64,000 nucleotides of DNA, taken from Fremontodendron californicum (taxonomy: Eukaryota > Streptophyta > Magnoliopsida > Malvales > Malvaceae). Location: contig JAULJL010000004.1 of NCBI GenBank assembly GCA_030761205.1, forward strand, positions 35,684,172-35,748,171, given 5' to 3'. Shown here piece by piece: positions 1 through 11,428 of the stretch. Position 1 is the first letter of the stretch. Each line of letters starts with the position of its first letter. The position numbers were made by a program, and so were the translations under genes. The notes below the pieces were generated by a model that was given only the letters and a program-made list of their open reading frames with translations, was not told the origin of the DNA and did not search any database.

Positions 1-1383
1 GTGTTTTTCATGAGTTTCTTTGAGTGATTTCAGATTACTAGGTTAAATCAAGAATTAAGGGCAAATCCAATTCAGTTCCAGTTCCGACACCTTTTGCCAT
101 ATCAGCTATATCTGGAGTTTCACTGAAGCAATAAGGCTGAAATTTGAACCGTGCAAAGTTAAGAGGCATATCTATCTTTTTTATGTTTTACACTTCTTGA
201 AACGGAGTCGTTTTCCCTACTGAAATCAACCATCAAGTTGGCTGATGTGCAATGACGTCTGTTCTGCACCGTTTTGGTATTTTGACCATATCTTCCGATC
301 CACATGAGAAAATGATCTGATTCCAACGGCTATGGATCCGTAACTGATAGGGGCATATTTTTCTAGAAGACCATTTGATCAGATCGAGCCTCCAACATTG
401 ACAAAATCGACCATCAAGCTGGCTGATGAGAATTGTCATACAACATGACGAAAATTGTTAGAAAAATGCACCCACCTATTATACCTACCTTTGAAATTTA
501 TAAAGCTTGTCTCTTGTCATTTAGCTCTCCAAAATGTGTATAAATAGAGGGCCTTGGATGAGTATTAGGATACATTATACATTGGTAGGATATTAGCCAT
601 TGTAAAAAAATTCTCTAAGTTTTCTTCTTTTTTCCCTTCTCTAGTTTTCTTTTTCTTTATTTACTTATGCTTCTTACATTTCTTTTCATTTTTAGTATGT
701 GTTGCTAATCATATTGTTGAGGTGATGAGGTGAAGCTCTTGGTAAATGCTAAGGTTAGTCTCTTAAACATGAGCTAAAATGAATCATCATTTATAAACAC
801 TAGTATAGATAATATTTTCTTTTGGTTTAAAATCATACTTGCAAAGTAGAGATCTTGATTCATTATTGACAATGAAAATGGCACAGTAAATGCTTGGTTT
901 CATAACCTTGATTTGTTGTAGACATATACCTTGGCATAAGGAATGCTTGGACTCTTTTTATGAGTTTTGAGGACACCAAATGAACATAATATCATATGCT
1001 ATGGACGTTGGACAATTTGGACTGAATTGCTAAACCTTCCGATTGGAATCTCCCTTATGTGTGAATTTCAATTGTGTAATAAAACAAGATTAATCTTAGC
1101 ATAACACCAAGAGTGGATTCTCTAACCTCAACATCTTTTCTTATTATTTTTTATATCTTGTTTAATTTCTTTTATGTTATTTTGTTTATTTTGTTCTTTA
1201 ATATCTTATTTATCTTGTTTTGTTGTTGATTCCCTAATATCTTTTTTTCTTTCTTTTTCTTATATATTTATAAACTTATACTTACTACTACGCTTCCCTG
1301 TGGTTCGACCTCGGACACCCGAGAATTTATTACTTGAACATAACCTGCACTTGGGTTTACAACTCTTAATTGAGTCTCCATCA
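1..1383 (+). repeat. 5' LTR (left-truncated) of the young Athila-like element
   Basis: Position 1 matches 6626 and position 1383 matches 8008 with a constant offset of 6625, so the two LTRs align without indels. The LTR ends CTCCATCA at 1383, directly before the primer-binding site. A TATA box (TATAAATAG, 539-547; copy at 7164-7172 in the 3' LTR) marks the probable retroelement promoter, with the transcript start expected about 30 bp downstream. The first 121 bp are outside the window. Confidence 0.95.
539..547 (+). promoter_or_regulatory. LTR TATA box
   Basis: TATAAATAG lies within the LTR, followed by a GC-richer tract and then polypyrimidine-rich leader sequence. It is repeated identically at 7164-7172 in the 3' LTR. 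It is the best candidate core promoter for the element. Confidence 0.6.
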
Positions 1384-1389
1384 AGTTTT

Positions 1390-1407
1390 TGGCGCCGTTG
1401 CCGGGGA
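1390..1407 (+). other. Primer-binding site, tRNA-Asp type
   Basis: TGGCGCCGTTGCCGGGGA starts six bases after the LTR end. It is complementary to the 3' end of plant tRNA-Asp, including the CCA tail. The position immediately inside the 5' LTR is the expected one for minus-strand DNA priming. Confidence 0.88.
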
Positions 1408-1545
1408 GGCAATACTAAGTATATAAGTTTATAAGTATATTTATTTTTATTGGCTGGTTATACCGCCTATATTTATTTTTATTGGCTGGTTATACCGCCT
1501 AATTTTCTATATATTTATATTTATATTGTATATTAACTTTGTTTT

Positions 1546-4500
1546 ATGCTTGTTTGGCGACGTGATTTTAGATCTCGTCGTTTAGTTAGATTTTATTGTG
1601 AAACTTTTTCAGGTAATCTTTCTAATACAACTCCTACCATGGCTGACAATGAAAGTGTTCATGCTGAAGATGAGAACAGACAAGTACGCACCATGCGTGA
1701 CTACTTGCAACCAACTCGAAGCTCATCACCCTCTTGTTTTATTTTTCCTCTCAATGCAAACAACTCTCGTTTTAAACCAGGTATGATAGCTTTGCTTCCA
1801 AATTTCCATGGGTTAGAATCGGAAAGTGCTTACTCGTTTCTAAAAGACTTCGAAGATGTATGTGTCACCTTTAATGACCAACAATGTACAAATGAAATTG
1901 TCAAGCTAAAATTATTTCCTTTTTCTTTAAAAGATAAAGCAAAAATTTGGCTTCATAATTTAAAACCAAGGTCAATTGGCACATGGCAAGAATTACAAAC
2001 TGAGTTTCAAAAGAAAATTTTCCCAGCACATAAAACTACTGCTTTGAAAAGACAGATTCAAAATTTCAATCAAAATCAAAATGAAGCATTTTTTCAGTGC
2101 TGGGAGCGTTTTAAAGATTTGTTAAGTTCTTGTCCACATCATGGTTTTGAAAAATGGCATCTTATTAGTTTCTTTTATGAAAGTTTAACTCCCGAAACTA
2201 AACAATTTGTTGAAACAATGTGTAACGGTGAGTTTCTAGAAAAAGAACCTGAAGAAGCCTTTGACTACCTAGACCATTTGGCAGATAACTCTCAAGCCTG
2301 GCACATAGATAATTCCTCTGAAAGTTCCAATAGATCTAATCTTGTTTCTAACAGAGGTAAATATCATTTTAGTCAAGAAGATGAGATAAAAGCTAAAGTA
2401 GCTAATTTGGCTAGAAAGATTGAAGCCATGGAACTTAGAGAAGTAAAAGAAGTCAAAACGGTTAAAAATGAAAAAAGTTGTGGAATTTGTGAAATCATGG
2501 GACACCCCACTTCTGAATGTCCAAACATTCCCATTCTTAGAGAAGCGTTGCATGATCAAGTAAATTCCATAAACACATTTAAAAAGCCTTTTCCTTCTCC
2601 TTACTCTGAAACGTATAACTCTGAATGGAGAAATCATCCCAACTTCAGTTGGCAGAATAATAATCATGTTCAGGTACCACAATCTCAAAAGCTGGGCAAC
2701 ATTTTTTCCTATCAACCTTCACGTGTACAAACCTTGGAAGAGACATTGCAAGCATTCATGCAAACACAAGCAAATGTGAATAACCAAACTTCACAGGACA
2801 TCAATGAGATCAAAAACACCTTGTCCACATTGACAGCTTCATTACGCACTCAAGAAAAAGGTAAGTTTCCTGCTCAACCTCAGCCTAACCCTTCTACTCA
2901 ATGTCTTGTTTCTTGCTCCAATGAAACTCAACAGGAAAATGCCAGTTCTATCACAACTCTTCGAAGTGGAAAGGCAATTGACAAAAACATTCCATCAAAA
3001 GATCAAGATCCTCCTTCCCCTCCGAAAAGTAATGGTAAGGATGATGGTAAGTCTGAACTTCTTGAAAATTTGGACAAAGAAAAAGGTATGCATCCTGCTC
3101 CTTTTCCTCAAAGGTTGCAAACAATAAAGAATTTGAATCAAAATGCAGAAATATATGAACTTTTCAAACAAGTTAAGATTAACATTCCTTTATTGGATGC
3201 AATCAAACAAGTTCCATCTTATGCTAAATTTTTGAAGGACATGTGCACAGTTAAAAGGAAACATAATGTACAAAAGAAAGCATTTCTGACGGAAAGTGTG
3301 AGCTCAATCATTCAGCACCTTACTCCACCAAAATTCAAAGATCCTGGATGTCCAACAATCTCATGCATCATTGGAAACACTAGAATAGAACGTGCATTGC
3401 TTGATCTTGGTGCTAGTGTTAATCTTTTGCCTTTTTCTGTTTATCAACAGTTAGGTTTAGGTGAACTCAAGGAAACACCTGTTACACTTCAACTAGCTGA
3501 TCGTTCTGTAAAAATTCCTCGAGGGATAGTTGAAGATGTTCTGGTTCAAATTGAAAATTTTTACTTCCCTGTTGATTTTATTGTTTTGGACACACATCCT
3601 GTTTCAAATCCAAATGTTCAAATTCCTGTTATATTAGGCCGTCCATTTCTTGCAACTTCTAATGCTCTGATAAATTGCAGGAATGGTATTTTGAACATTT
3701 CTTTTGGAAATATGACTTTAGAATTAAATGTGTTCAACATTTGCAAGCAACCTGGTGATGATTCAGAAGTACATGAAGTGGATTTCATTGAAGAACTTGT
3801 TCATGAACATCTCACCACTACCACATTCCATGATCCTTTAGAAGCTTATTTAATTGAATGTGAGTTTGATAATGCTTCAGAAATTTCACACACTGATTCT
3901 TTGTTAAATTCTTTTCAGGATAAGCATCGTTGGAAACAAAAGTTTGAGGAACTCCCATCACTCACAAATGTCACTGTACCATCAACTATTAAATCGCCCA
4001 AGCTGGATTTAAAACCATTGCCATCCGAGCTAAAATATTCCTTTTTGGGAAAAATTCCTTCTCAATGGAGCCCCCAAGATAAAAGAAAGTTTCTGAATGA
4101 GGTAAAGAAGTTCTACTGGGATGACCCTTACTTGTTCAAATATTGTCCTGATCAAATTTTTCGAAGATGCATTCCCGACAATGAGGTAAGTAGTGTAATT
4201 AAGTTTTGTCATTCCGAGGCATGTGGTGGTCATTTTTCATCAAAGAAAACTGCTGCAAAAATTTTACAGTGTGGATTTTACTGGCCAACTTTATTCAAAG
4301 ATGCATATGAGAATTCTAAAATTCATAAAGAAAGAACTAAAGCCTTTCATGACAAGTTAATTTCAAGAAAAACATTTGATGTTGGGCAAAAAGTTCTACT
4401 TTATAATTCTAGACTTCACATATTTCCTGGTAAGTTGAGATCAAGATGGACTGGCCCATTTGTGGTTAAGCATGTGTATCATTATGGAGCAGTTGACATT

Positions 4501-4623
4501 GAGAATCCTCAAAATGGTAACGTATTCAAGGTAAATGGACAAAGACTCAAACTCTTTTTGGAAAATCATGTTACTCAAGAAGAGGTTGTTTTTATTTCTG
4601 ATCCTTGTTTTGAAAATAACTAG
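1546..4623 (+). CDS. Gag-protease polyprotein with internally deleted pol (Athila type)
   Basis: An uninterrupted 1025-codon ORF. The capsid region of Gag lies at roughly residues 75-240. A zinc knuckle CX2CX4HX4C (CGICEIMGHPTSEC) lies at about 312-325, and a retropepsin with DLGAS at about 620-624. After the protease the protein reaches the N-terminal edge of reverse transcriptase (LKPLPSELKYSFLG). It then jumps to the segment just before integrase (YWDDPYLFKYCPDQI, then HFSSKKTAAKILQCGFYWP). It jumps again, near nt 4311, to the integrase C-terminal part (FPGKLRSRWTGPFVV). RT, RNase H and the integrase catalytic core are therefore missing, yet both junctions keep the frame. An autonomous Athila polyprotein is far longer. 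Translation may start at the first ATG (1546) or at the ATG in MADNESVHAE (1639). The element should depend on another one for replication enzymes. Confidence 0.9.
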   Translation: MLVWRRDFRSRRLVRFYCETFSGNLSNTTPTMADNESVHAEDENRQVRTMRDYLQPTRSSSPSCFIFPLNANNSRFKPGMIALLPNFHGLESESAYSFLKDFEDVCVTFNDQQCTNEIVKLKLFPFSLKDKAKIWLHNLKPRSIGTWQELQTEFQKKIFPAHKTTALKRQIQNFNQNQNEAFFQCWERFKDLLSSCPHHGFEKWHLISFFYESLTPETKQFVETMCNGEFLEKEPEEAFDYLDHLADNSQAWHIDNSSESSNRSNLVSNRGKYHFSQEDEIKAKVANLARKIEAMELREVKEVKTVKNEKSCGICEIMGHPTSECPNIPILREALHDQVNSINTFKKPFPSPYSETYNSEWRNHPNFSWQNNNHVQVPQSQKLGNIFSYQPSRVQTLEETLQAFMQTQANVNNQTSQDINEIKNTLSTLTASLRTQEKGKFPAQPQPNPSTQCLVSCSNETQQENASSITTLRSGKAIDKNIPSKDQDPPSPPKSNGKDDGKSELLENLDKEKGMHPAPFPQRLQTIKNLNQNAEIYELFKQVKINIPLLDAIKQVPSYAKFLKDMCTVKRKHNVQKKAFLTESVSSIIQHLTPPKFKDPGCPTISCIIGNTRIERALLDLGASVNLLPFSVYQQLGLGELKETPVTLQLADRSVKIPRGIVEDVLVQIENFYFPVDFIVLDTHPVSNPNVQIPVILGRPFLATSNALINCRNGILNISFGNMTLELNVFNICKQPGDDSEVHEVDFIEELVHEHLTTTTFHDPLEAYLIECEFDNASEISHTDSLLNSFQDKHRWKQKFEELPSLTNVTVPSTIKSPKLDLKPLPSELKYSFLGKIPSQWSPQDKRKFLNEVKKFYWDDPYLFKYCPDQIFRRCIPDNEVSSVIKFCHSEACGGHFSSKKTAAKILQCGFYWPTLFKDAYENSKIHKERTKAFHDKLISRKTFDVGQKVLLYNSRLHIFPGKLRSRWTGPFVVKHVYHYGAVDIENPQNGNVFKVNGQRLKLFLENHVTQEEVVFISDPCFENN

Positions 4624-6504
4624 ATGTAAATATAATTATTACTAATCTTCAAAAAAAAAAAAAGTTTGTTGTGTTTTAAGCAATTTAGAAGTATTCATTC
4701 TGAACAAGGTCTGAGTAAGGGAGACTTGAGACATACCTTGTCAGTTTGATTTTAATCTTTTTATGTTTACTTGTTAATTTTTGTTTAGTATTTTAGGATT
4801 ATTTAGGTTGCATGAGTTTGTTTTGTTTTGAGTCTTAGTTATTCCTATTCTTATGTTATTAGTTCTTTTCTCTTACACATGATTCTTTCATTTGGGTTAA
4901 TAGACTTACATTGAGGACAATGTAAGAATTAAGTGTGGGGGGAACGATTTAGGATTTCTTTTATTTTTGTCTACTATTTTTTTTTTATGAGTCTTTATTA
5001 TTATTATTATTATTATTATTATTTAGTGTGTTTTAGTTCCTTTTAATACAATGATGAGATATGAATTGCATAAGTCTAAAACAGATTTATTAGTGAGAAG
5101 ATTTTCATGAGAATTGAGCTTGATGTCAACCTTTTTATGAGCCAATGTTAATATGATATGTTGATAGAGAAAGAATCATGTTTAGACTTAATCTGACTTG
5201 TATAATCATCCTTGTGAGTTTTTGAGCCTATAATGATTGATGCATTATACAAATCAATCTAATTTCTTTCTTGAGTGCTCTTATGATTACATGATTCTCT
5301 AGAACTTGCTTTAAACCGTTTGAGACTATATTGATACATGTGACAACATGAATATGATAGAGGCATTAGGATTATAACCAGAGCCAAACAGCCATCCATT
5401 ATTAATGTTCTAAGAGAACATCCCCACTAGTGAGCCAATTTGAGCCTATATTAAATATGCTGTTTTATTGGTAACCACAACTTACACCTAGCCTAAATAT
5501 ACTTATATCCTTACCCTTGTTCTAAAGATGGATTATATATTTTGAGACATATTGCAAAAAAACAAGGGATATTTTTAGTTAAAAATTTGGGTTGGAAACA
5601 AAAGATAAGTGTGGGGGAAGAAAAGAAAAGAAAAAGTCAAGAGAAAAAGAAAGGAATCATTGTCAAATACATTCCCATATTATTAAAAAAAAAAATCTTC
5701 TCTTGAACTTCTAGTTAAAGTAAAGAAAAAGATATTACAAAGTTGGTTAGAATGATGCAAAGGCTCAACATGAATATTTAGCCTATGTTATTATGTGCTT
5801 TATAAGAGTTTTGAGAAGTTTTATTTGTATGATCTTATTATGTCTCTAAACATGAATATTTAGCCTATGACCTTTGTGATATCTTTATCCTTTTGTTCTT
5901 TAACCACATTATAACCCTTTGGCCCCATTACAACCTTGAATAAAGACCTCTTGATTTATGAAGTTGTATGATCTAAATAGTGGAGAATAGGTGGACAAGC
6001 AAGCATATGGTAGAAGTGTTTTCATGAGATTGATTGAGTGTAAACATTTTACCACTACTTTAAAGAGTGAAAATCATGAGAGTATCCCATGTGAGAGGTT
6101 GAGATTAAGTTGAATATGCACTATTTTGATTGAAATATGTTATGTTAATATTGGCTTAACTCATTTATTTACATTCAAGCATGAATTTTTGTGAAATTCT
6201 TTGACCTATTGATTAGTTTATAAGACTTGTTCAAAGATTGTCTCTAATTTATATTGAAAGGATTAGGAGTAAATATTTTTAGTGTATGTAGTTTACTTAT
6301 ATTTTAGTTTTTCAATGTTTGTGGGTATCGTTCTTGCAAACCCTCACGAGACTAAACTCGTCCACTAGGGACACCTAGGGGTTTAAAGGCTTGTGTCACA
6401 TGCTAAGTGCCACCGTGATTTCCTACGAAAATGGATTAGATTAGATTTTCTTATTATTTTTATTGAGTCGTTGCTAGGGACTAGCAACAATCTAAGTGTG
6501 GGGG
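4624..6504 (+). other. Non-coding 3' region of the element with repeated polypurine motifs
   Basis: No ORF of note lies between the stop codon and the 3' LTR. The motif aagtgtggggg occurs three times: 4931-4941, 5607-5617 and 6494-6504. Only the last abuts the LTR and is the functional polypurine tract. An (ATT)n run lies at about 4999-5023. Confidence 0.75.
6494..6504 (+). other. Polypurine tract
   Basis: AAGTGTGGGGG directly precedes the TGTGATAACT start of the 3' LTR, the expected site of plus-strand DNA priming. Confidence 0.85.
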
Positions 6505-8008
6505 TGTGATAACTCGTATAATTATATAGTTTTTAGTTATGTTTTATTATTGTTTTGTGTCAAATACGAGTTATTATTGCTTAGTCTACTTGTGTTTATG
6601 ATCTTTTATATTTTTATGTAATTTAGTGTTTTTCATGAGTTTCTTTGAGTGATTTCAGATTACTAGGTTAAATCAAGAATTAAGGGCAAATCCAATTCAG
6701 TTCCAGTTCCGACACCTTTTGCCATATCAGCTATATCTGGAGTTTCACTGAATCAATAAGGCTGAAATTTGAACCGTGCAAAGTTAAGAGGCATATCTAT
6801 CTTTTTCATGTTTTACACTTCTTGAAACAGAGTCGTTTTCCCTACCGAAATCAACCATCAAGTTGGCTGATGTGCAATGACGTCTGTTCTGCACCGTTTT
6901 GGTATTTTGACCATATCTTCCGATCCACATGAGCAAATGATCGGATTCCAACGGCTATGGATCCGTAACTGATAGGGGCATATTTTTATAGAAGACCATT
7001 TGATCAGATCGAGCCTCCAACATTGACAAAATCGACCATCAAGCTGGCTGATGAGAATTGTCATACAACATGATGAAAATTGTTAGAAAAATGCACCCAC
7101 CTATTATACCTACCTTTGAAATTTATAAAGCTTGTCTCTTGTCATTTAGCTCTCCAAAATATGTATAAATAGAGGGCCTTGGATGAGTATTAGGATACAT
7201 TATACATTGGTAGGATATTAGCCATTGTAAAAAAATTCTCTAAGTTTTCTTCTTTTTTCCCTTCTCTAGTTTTCTTTTTCTTTATTTACTTATGCTTCTT
7301 ACATTTCTTTTCATTTTTAGTATGTGTTGCTAATCATATTGTTGAGGTGATGAGGTGAAGCTCTTGGTAAATGCTAAGGTTAGTCTCTTAAACATGAGCT
7401 AAAATGAATCATCATTTATAAACACTAGTATAGATAATATTTTCTTTTGGTTTAAAATCATACTTGCAAAGTAGAGATCTTGATTCATTATTGACAATGA
7501 AAATGGCACAGTAAATGCTTGGTTTCATAACCTTGATTTGTTGTAGACATATACCTTGGCATAAGGAATGCTTGGACTCTTTTTATGAGTTTTGAGGACA
7601 CCAAATGAACATAATATCATATGCTATGGACGTTGGACAATTTGGACTGAATTGCTAAACCTTCCGATTGGAATCTCCCTTATGTGTGAATTTCAATTGT
7701 GTAATAAAACAAGATTAATCTTAGCATAACACCAAGAGTGGATTCTCTAACCTCAACATCTTTTCTTATTATTTTTTATATCTTGTTTAATTTCTTTTAT
7801 GTTATTTTGTTTATTTTGTTCTTTAATATCTTATTTATCTTGTTTTGTTGTTGATTCCCTAATATCTTTTTTTCTTTCTTTTTCTTATATATTTATAAAC
7901 TTATACTTACTAATACGCTTCCCTGTGGTTCGACCTCGGACACCCGAGAATTTATTACTTGAACATAACCTGCACTTGGGTTTACAACTCTTAATTGAGT
8001 CTCCATCA
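6505..8008 (+). repeat. 3' LTR of the young Athila-like element
   Basis: 1504 bp, beginning TGTGATAACT and ending CTCCATCA. By hand alignment to the 5' LTR I count about ten differences, most of them in the first 500 bp. The sequence after 8008 no longer matches the 5' LTR flank, which fixes the boundary. Confidence 0.95.
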
Positions 8009-10660
8009 CTAAACATTGAGGACAATGTTTGTTTTAAGTTTGGGGGTGTGTCTTTAGATTTATTTTAGTTATGTGATTGTTTAGTTTTATTATTAGGAGT
8101 CTAAAAAAAATTTGCTTGAGATATATTGCATTTATTATGATAAGATCCTTATCCAATGATGAATATTAGTTATTGATTTATCTTGATTTTTTGGGAAAAC
8201 ATAAGCATGAGAAGAATTTATGTTAAATTCTTTTGTTAGTTTCATGTTAGGATGTGATTTTGAAAAAAAAATTTGAGCACTTAATCTCTTGCTTAGATTT
8301 ACATTGCTTATTTAAAGACTGCTTATATTGATGTGAATTGCAATTATGTCTAGAACCTAGAATTTGTTTAATTCTCTCTCAAGGAGAAATCCCAGAAAAC
8401 ACTAAGTTAAGGAAGTGATTTAGGCCATCTTTGGATCATTTAAGCCTTTCAAGCTTTCCTTTATATATGATTATCCTTAGTCTACCTTTTTGTGCCTAAC
8501 TGATAAATTTATTTTTTTTATACCACATCTTTTAGCCTAGCCAAATAAAAAAAAAACCATGATTAACCTTCACTACATAGGCATGTGATGATATTATAGG
8601 AAACAATTATGAGCCATGTCGAAATTAGGTGAAGTGGTGAATTTTAGAAGAAAAAAAATGTAAAGTGTCTATGGGTGACTTAAACCGAAATATATCTTTA
8701 TCCTACCTTGACCCTAGCCTTACATTACAAGCTTAATAAAGACCTAGTTGATCCTTGATGAAGTGTTAGTCTACATTAGTGGAGAGAGAGATGAAAAGCA
8801 AACATATGAGAATCTAGTACTAATTCGTATTTTGCATTGATATAAACTTATTTAGATTGCATGTGATGATTTACAAAGAGATTATACACACACACACTAA
8901 AAATCCATTCCAGTATGAAGTTTACGATTGAATTGAATCATAGATTTGGATTATGTTTATTTTCTACTTTGAATCGGGATTTTGAGGTAACGTTATGAGG
9001 AAAATTAAGAAATCATTGTTTGAGTGCATTTATCTTGAGTGATATGTTGAGTCATGTTATTTAATTAGTGTGTTTTGTTTTGTTTTGCTCGAGGACTAGC
9101 AAAATATTAAGTTTGGGGGTGTGATAACTCTAGGAAATATAGTTATTTTGCCACCTTTTATGCATTTAAATCGGCTAAGTCCTTGAGGATTTTATTAAGA
9201 TTTGATTAGTTTTAGATGTTTTTATATTTATTTTAATTATCCATTTTATGTTTAAAAATATTTATTTAGTTTTTATTTATGTGTTTTTATAGGTCCAAGG
9301 TGATCTAGAGCTTCGAGGTGCAAAACGACAAAAATCGGTGCATTCCAATGAGTAGACAGATTCGATCTTCGAAGCTTTTTTCAAGAAAAAATCGGTCTTA
9401 AAGACTTCAAATGAGAAAACTTTCTTCTTAACTTTTGAAGCTGACTTACATACCTTTTCAACAGTATAAAGCGCATCAAAATTGGACAATATTTTCCCAA
9501 TCAAAATAGCTGACAAAGTTCAAAAAGATGACAGGAACCAATTCGGACAAACGGAGGAGAAACACCAAGGAGGCAGTAGCAGTGGCACCGCGGCACCCAA
9601 ATCTGGCGCTGTGGTGCCGGGGGCTCGTGAACAGTACCATAAAAATGTAAAAAAATGCAAAACTTACCTGTTTTGCTTGGGAACGAAGTTTCGGATTCCA
9701 TGAGGCCTTAGACACTTTAAATAGGACTCTTTTAGGTCAAAATAAAGAGGATTAGCATCAAGAAACCTAATTCTCTCTCAAGAAGATAGCCACTATCAAA
9801 TTCTCTCAAGAATATTGGAAGCTTGAAGATGGAAGACTCAAGAACTGACAATTCTTAGTTTTTTCTTTTCTCTTATTTATCTTTCTTGTATTATTGATGA
9901 TGGTGAAACTATTTTATTATTTGTTTTCATTAATTATCATGAATTAAATCTCTTTTACTAGGATTTCAATGGAACTCAACATGTAGTTTGAATTTACTTT
10001 CTCTATCTAGCTTGATTTAATGCTTTGTTGAGTTGTTTGTTCAATCTTGTTCTTAATGCTTCTAGTTGATTGGCCACCAATTAGATTGATTTGTTAACCT
10101 AAATACAACTTGGAAAAAGGAGTTTAGTGTTAAACATGGATTGAATGACACATGTTTCATATTCATTTATTAGGATGAATTGATCTGCAGGTAGGGTAGA
10201 AATATACTTATCATGCGTAACCATTGTTAGAGCCTAAGCTTAATGAGTTCTTCTTTAATTCAATTATCATAGGAATATAGTTAATTGGTTAAGAAAGGTA
10301 TTTTTATGAGACCATCGGAAAATCCTTATAAATAATATAGAACTATAGATTAACAACTCAGGATCATTAATCAAGTTAAGAGGTAGAAAGAGATTCAAGC
10401 GAAGTGTTGAGGGAAGTTGTAATCCTAGGCTTTTTATTAATTAATTGAATTCACCTTTTTAATTTACTTGTTTTCAATATTAGTTTCTTTTAATTTTAGT
10501 TGTTAATTACTATCTTTAATTATTTGTTTAGATAAGATTAGGTTGTTTTAATTTTAGTACTTAGCAAATTTAATAGAAATTCCCTGTGGGTTTGACACTC
10601 TACTATTCATTATATTACTTGTCAACGATACGTGCACTTGCATGATTAAAATCGACAACA
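8009..10660 (+). mobile_element. 3' part of a second, older Athila-like element hosting the young one
   Basis: The stretch 8009-9119 resembles the 3' non-coding region of the first element in layout. It opens with a cattgaggacaatgt sequence and an aagtttggggg motif (8036-8046) and ends with the same motif as a polypurine tract (9109-9119). An LTR follows at 9120-10,660. No coding part is visible; the 5' portion must lie left of the window, beyond the young insertion. The sequence differs greatly from element 1 in detail, so it is a separate family member. Confidence 0.75.
9120..10660 (+). repeat. 3' LTR of the second Athila-like element
   Basis: Begins TGTGATAACTC, the same first 11 bases as the other LTR, immediately after a polypurine tract. 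It ends near ATCGACAACA at 10,660, where the sequence switches to the antisense-ORF remnant of the Tat element. Length is about 1541 bp. The right end is set by the TG...CA rule and the change in sequence character, so it is uncertain by several bases. The possible target duplication begins gtcgt. Confidence 0.75.
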
Positions 10661-10678
10661 GTCGTCGTTTCTAAGGCT

Positions 10679-11152
10679 GTGGCTAAGGCTAAGGAGGGTG
10701 AGGTGGTTGAAATGGCCCTTGGGATGGTCAATGAGTTTCGGTTGACCACCCTTACTGGGGTCCAACTATTTCGCGGGCCCCTTGATTGCAAGGAAATTGA
10801 TTTTGGGACCATTAAGAACCCCCTTGCGGATTTTGACCCTCTGTGCCCCGAAATGCCCTCGTTGGAGAGCTTGAGGATGGTTTATGAGATTGCTCCAAGG
10901 TCTGACATTCCTACCACGCCCCAGATTGAAGGTGTCTTCTCTCCTCAGTAGGAGAAACTTTTACCCGTCGCTATGCAAGGCGAGCTGCCTCCACCTATTG
11001 CGGTCACGGAAGAGAATCGTGCAGCTGATGCCCTTATTGTGGATCCTCTTGAGGATGGTGAAGTTAGTAATCCAGCTGTAGTAGTTGCGGGGGATTCTGT
11101 AACTGGGTTGGGTAATGGTCTTGTAGTCGAGGACCTTGTACATATTAACTAG
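10679..11152 (+). pseudogene. Antisense ORF remnant of the Tat-like element
   Basis: An open frame runs from the left LTR border, through the residues VQLFRGPLDCKEIDFG, to a TAG at 10,949-10,951. It then continues in the same frame (EKLLPVAMQGELPPP ... GLVVEDLVHIN) to a TAG ending at 11,152. With one internal stop it encodes about 157 residues, acidic at the end. It runs opposite to the pol genes and lies between the repeat array and the missing 3' LTR. Tat elements are known to carry antisense extra ORFs in that position. I do not recognise its function. The 5' end is cut by the LTR at 10,660, so only the C-terminal part is present. Confidence 0.55.
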
Positions 11153-11428
11153 AAATTTGCAATATTTCTCTCATTAATGAACAACTTGTTTGGTTTTCGT
11201 TTGTTTGCCTCTTTTGTGCATATTGCTTGGTTTGCATTTGTTGTTTGTCTTGGAATTTGCCTTTGTGAATATTGCTGGCATGTTGGTAGCCTATTAGGCT
11301 AGTTGCAGGTTGCTACCTTAGCTGATTTTTTGTGTGAGAGCGAGGATTGGATGGAGACAAGAGGTCGTGCTACGTCCATATTGTTCGTGGACAGGTGGAT
11401 GTAGTAGCCAATTAGAGGCCTTGGGCGT

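Larger units (their letters stand above)
1..8008 (+). mobile_element. Non-autonomous Athila-lineage Ty3 LTR retrotransposon
   Basis: This is a nearly complete element missing only about 121 bp of its 5' LTR, which lies left of the window. The order is 5' LTR (1-1383), tRNA-Asp-type primer site, one gag-pro-partial-int ORF (1546-4623), a 1.9-kb non-coding 3' region, a polypurine tract and the 3' LTR (6505-8008). Lineage is inferred from the Gag, with its RDYLQPTR and LRSGKAI motifs, and from the DLGAS protease, both typical of Athila. The two LTRs differ at about 10 of 1383 positions with no net indel, so the insertion is recent. It lies inside an older relative: 8009 onward is the 3' UTR of another element. 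The 5-bp target duplication cannot be checked because the left flank is outside; the right flank begins ctaaa. Confidence 0.92.
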
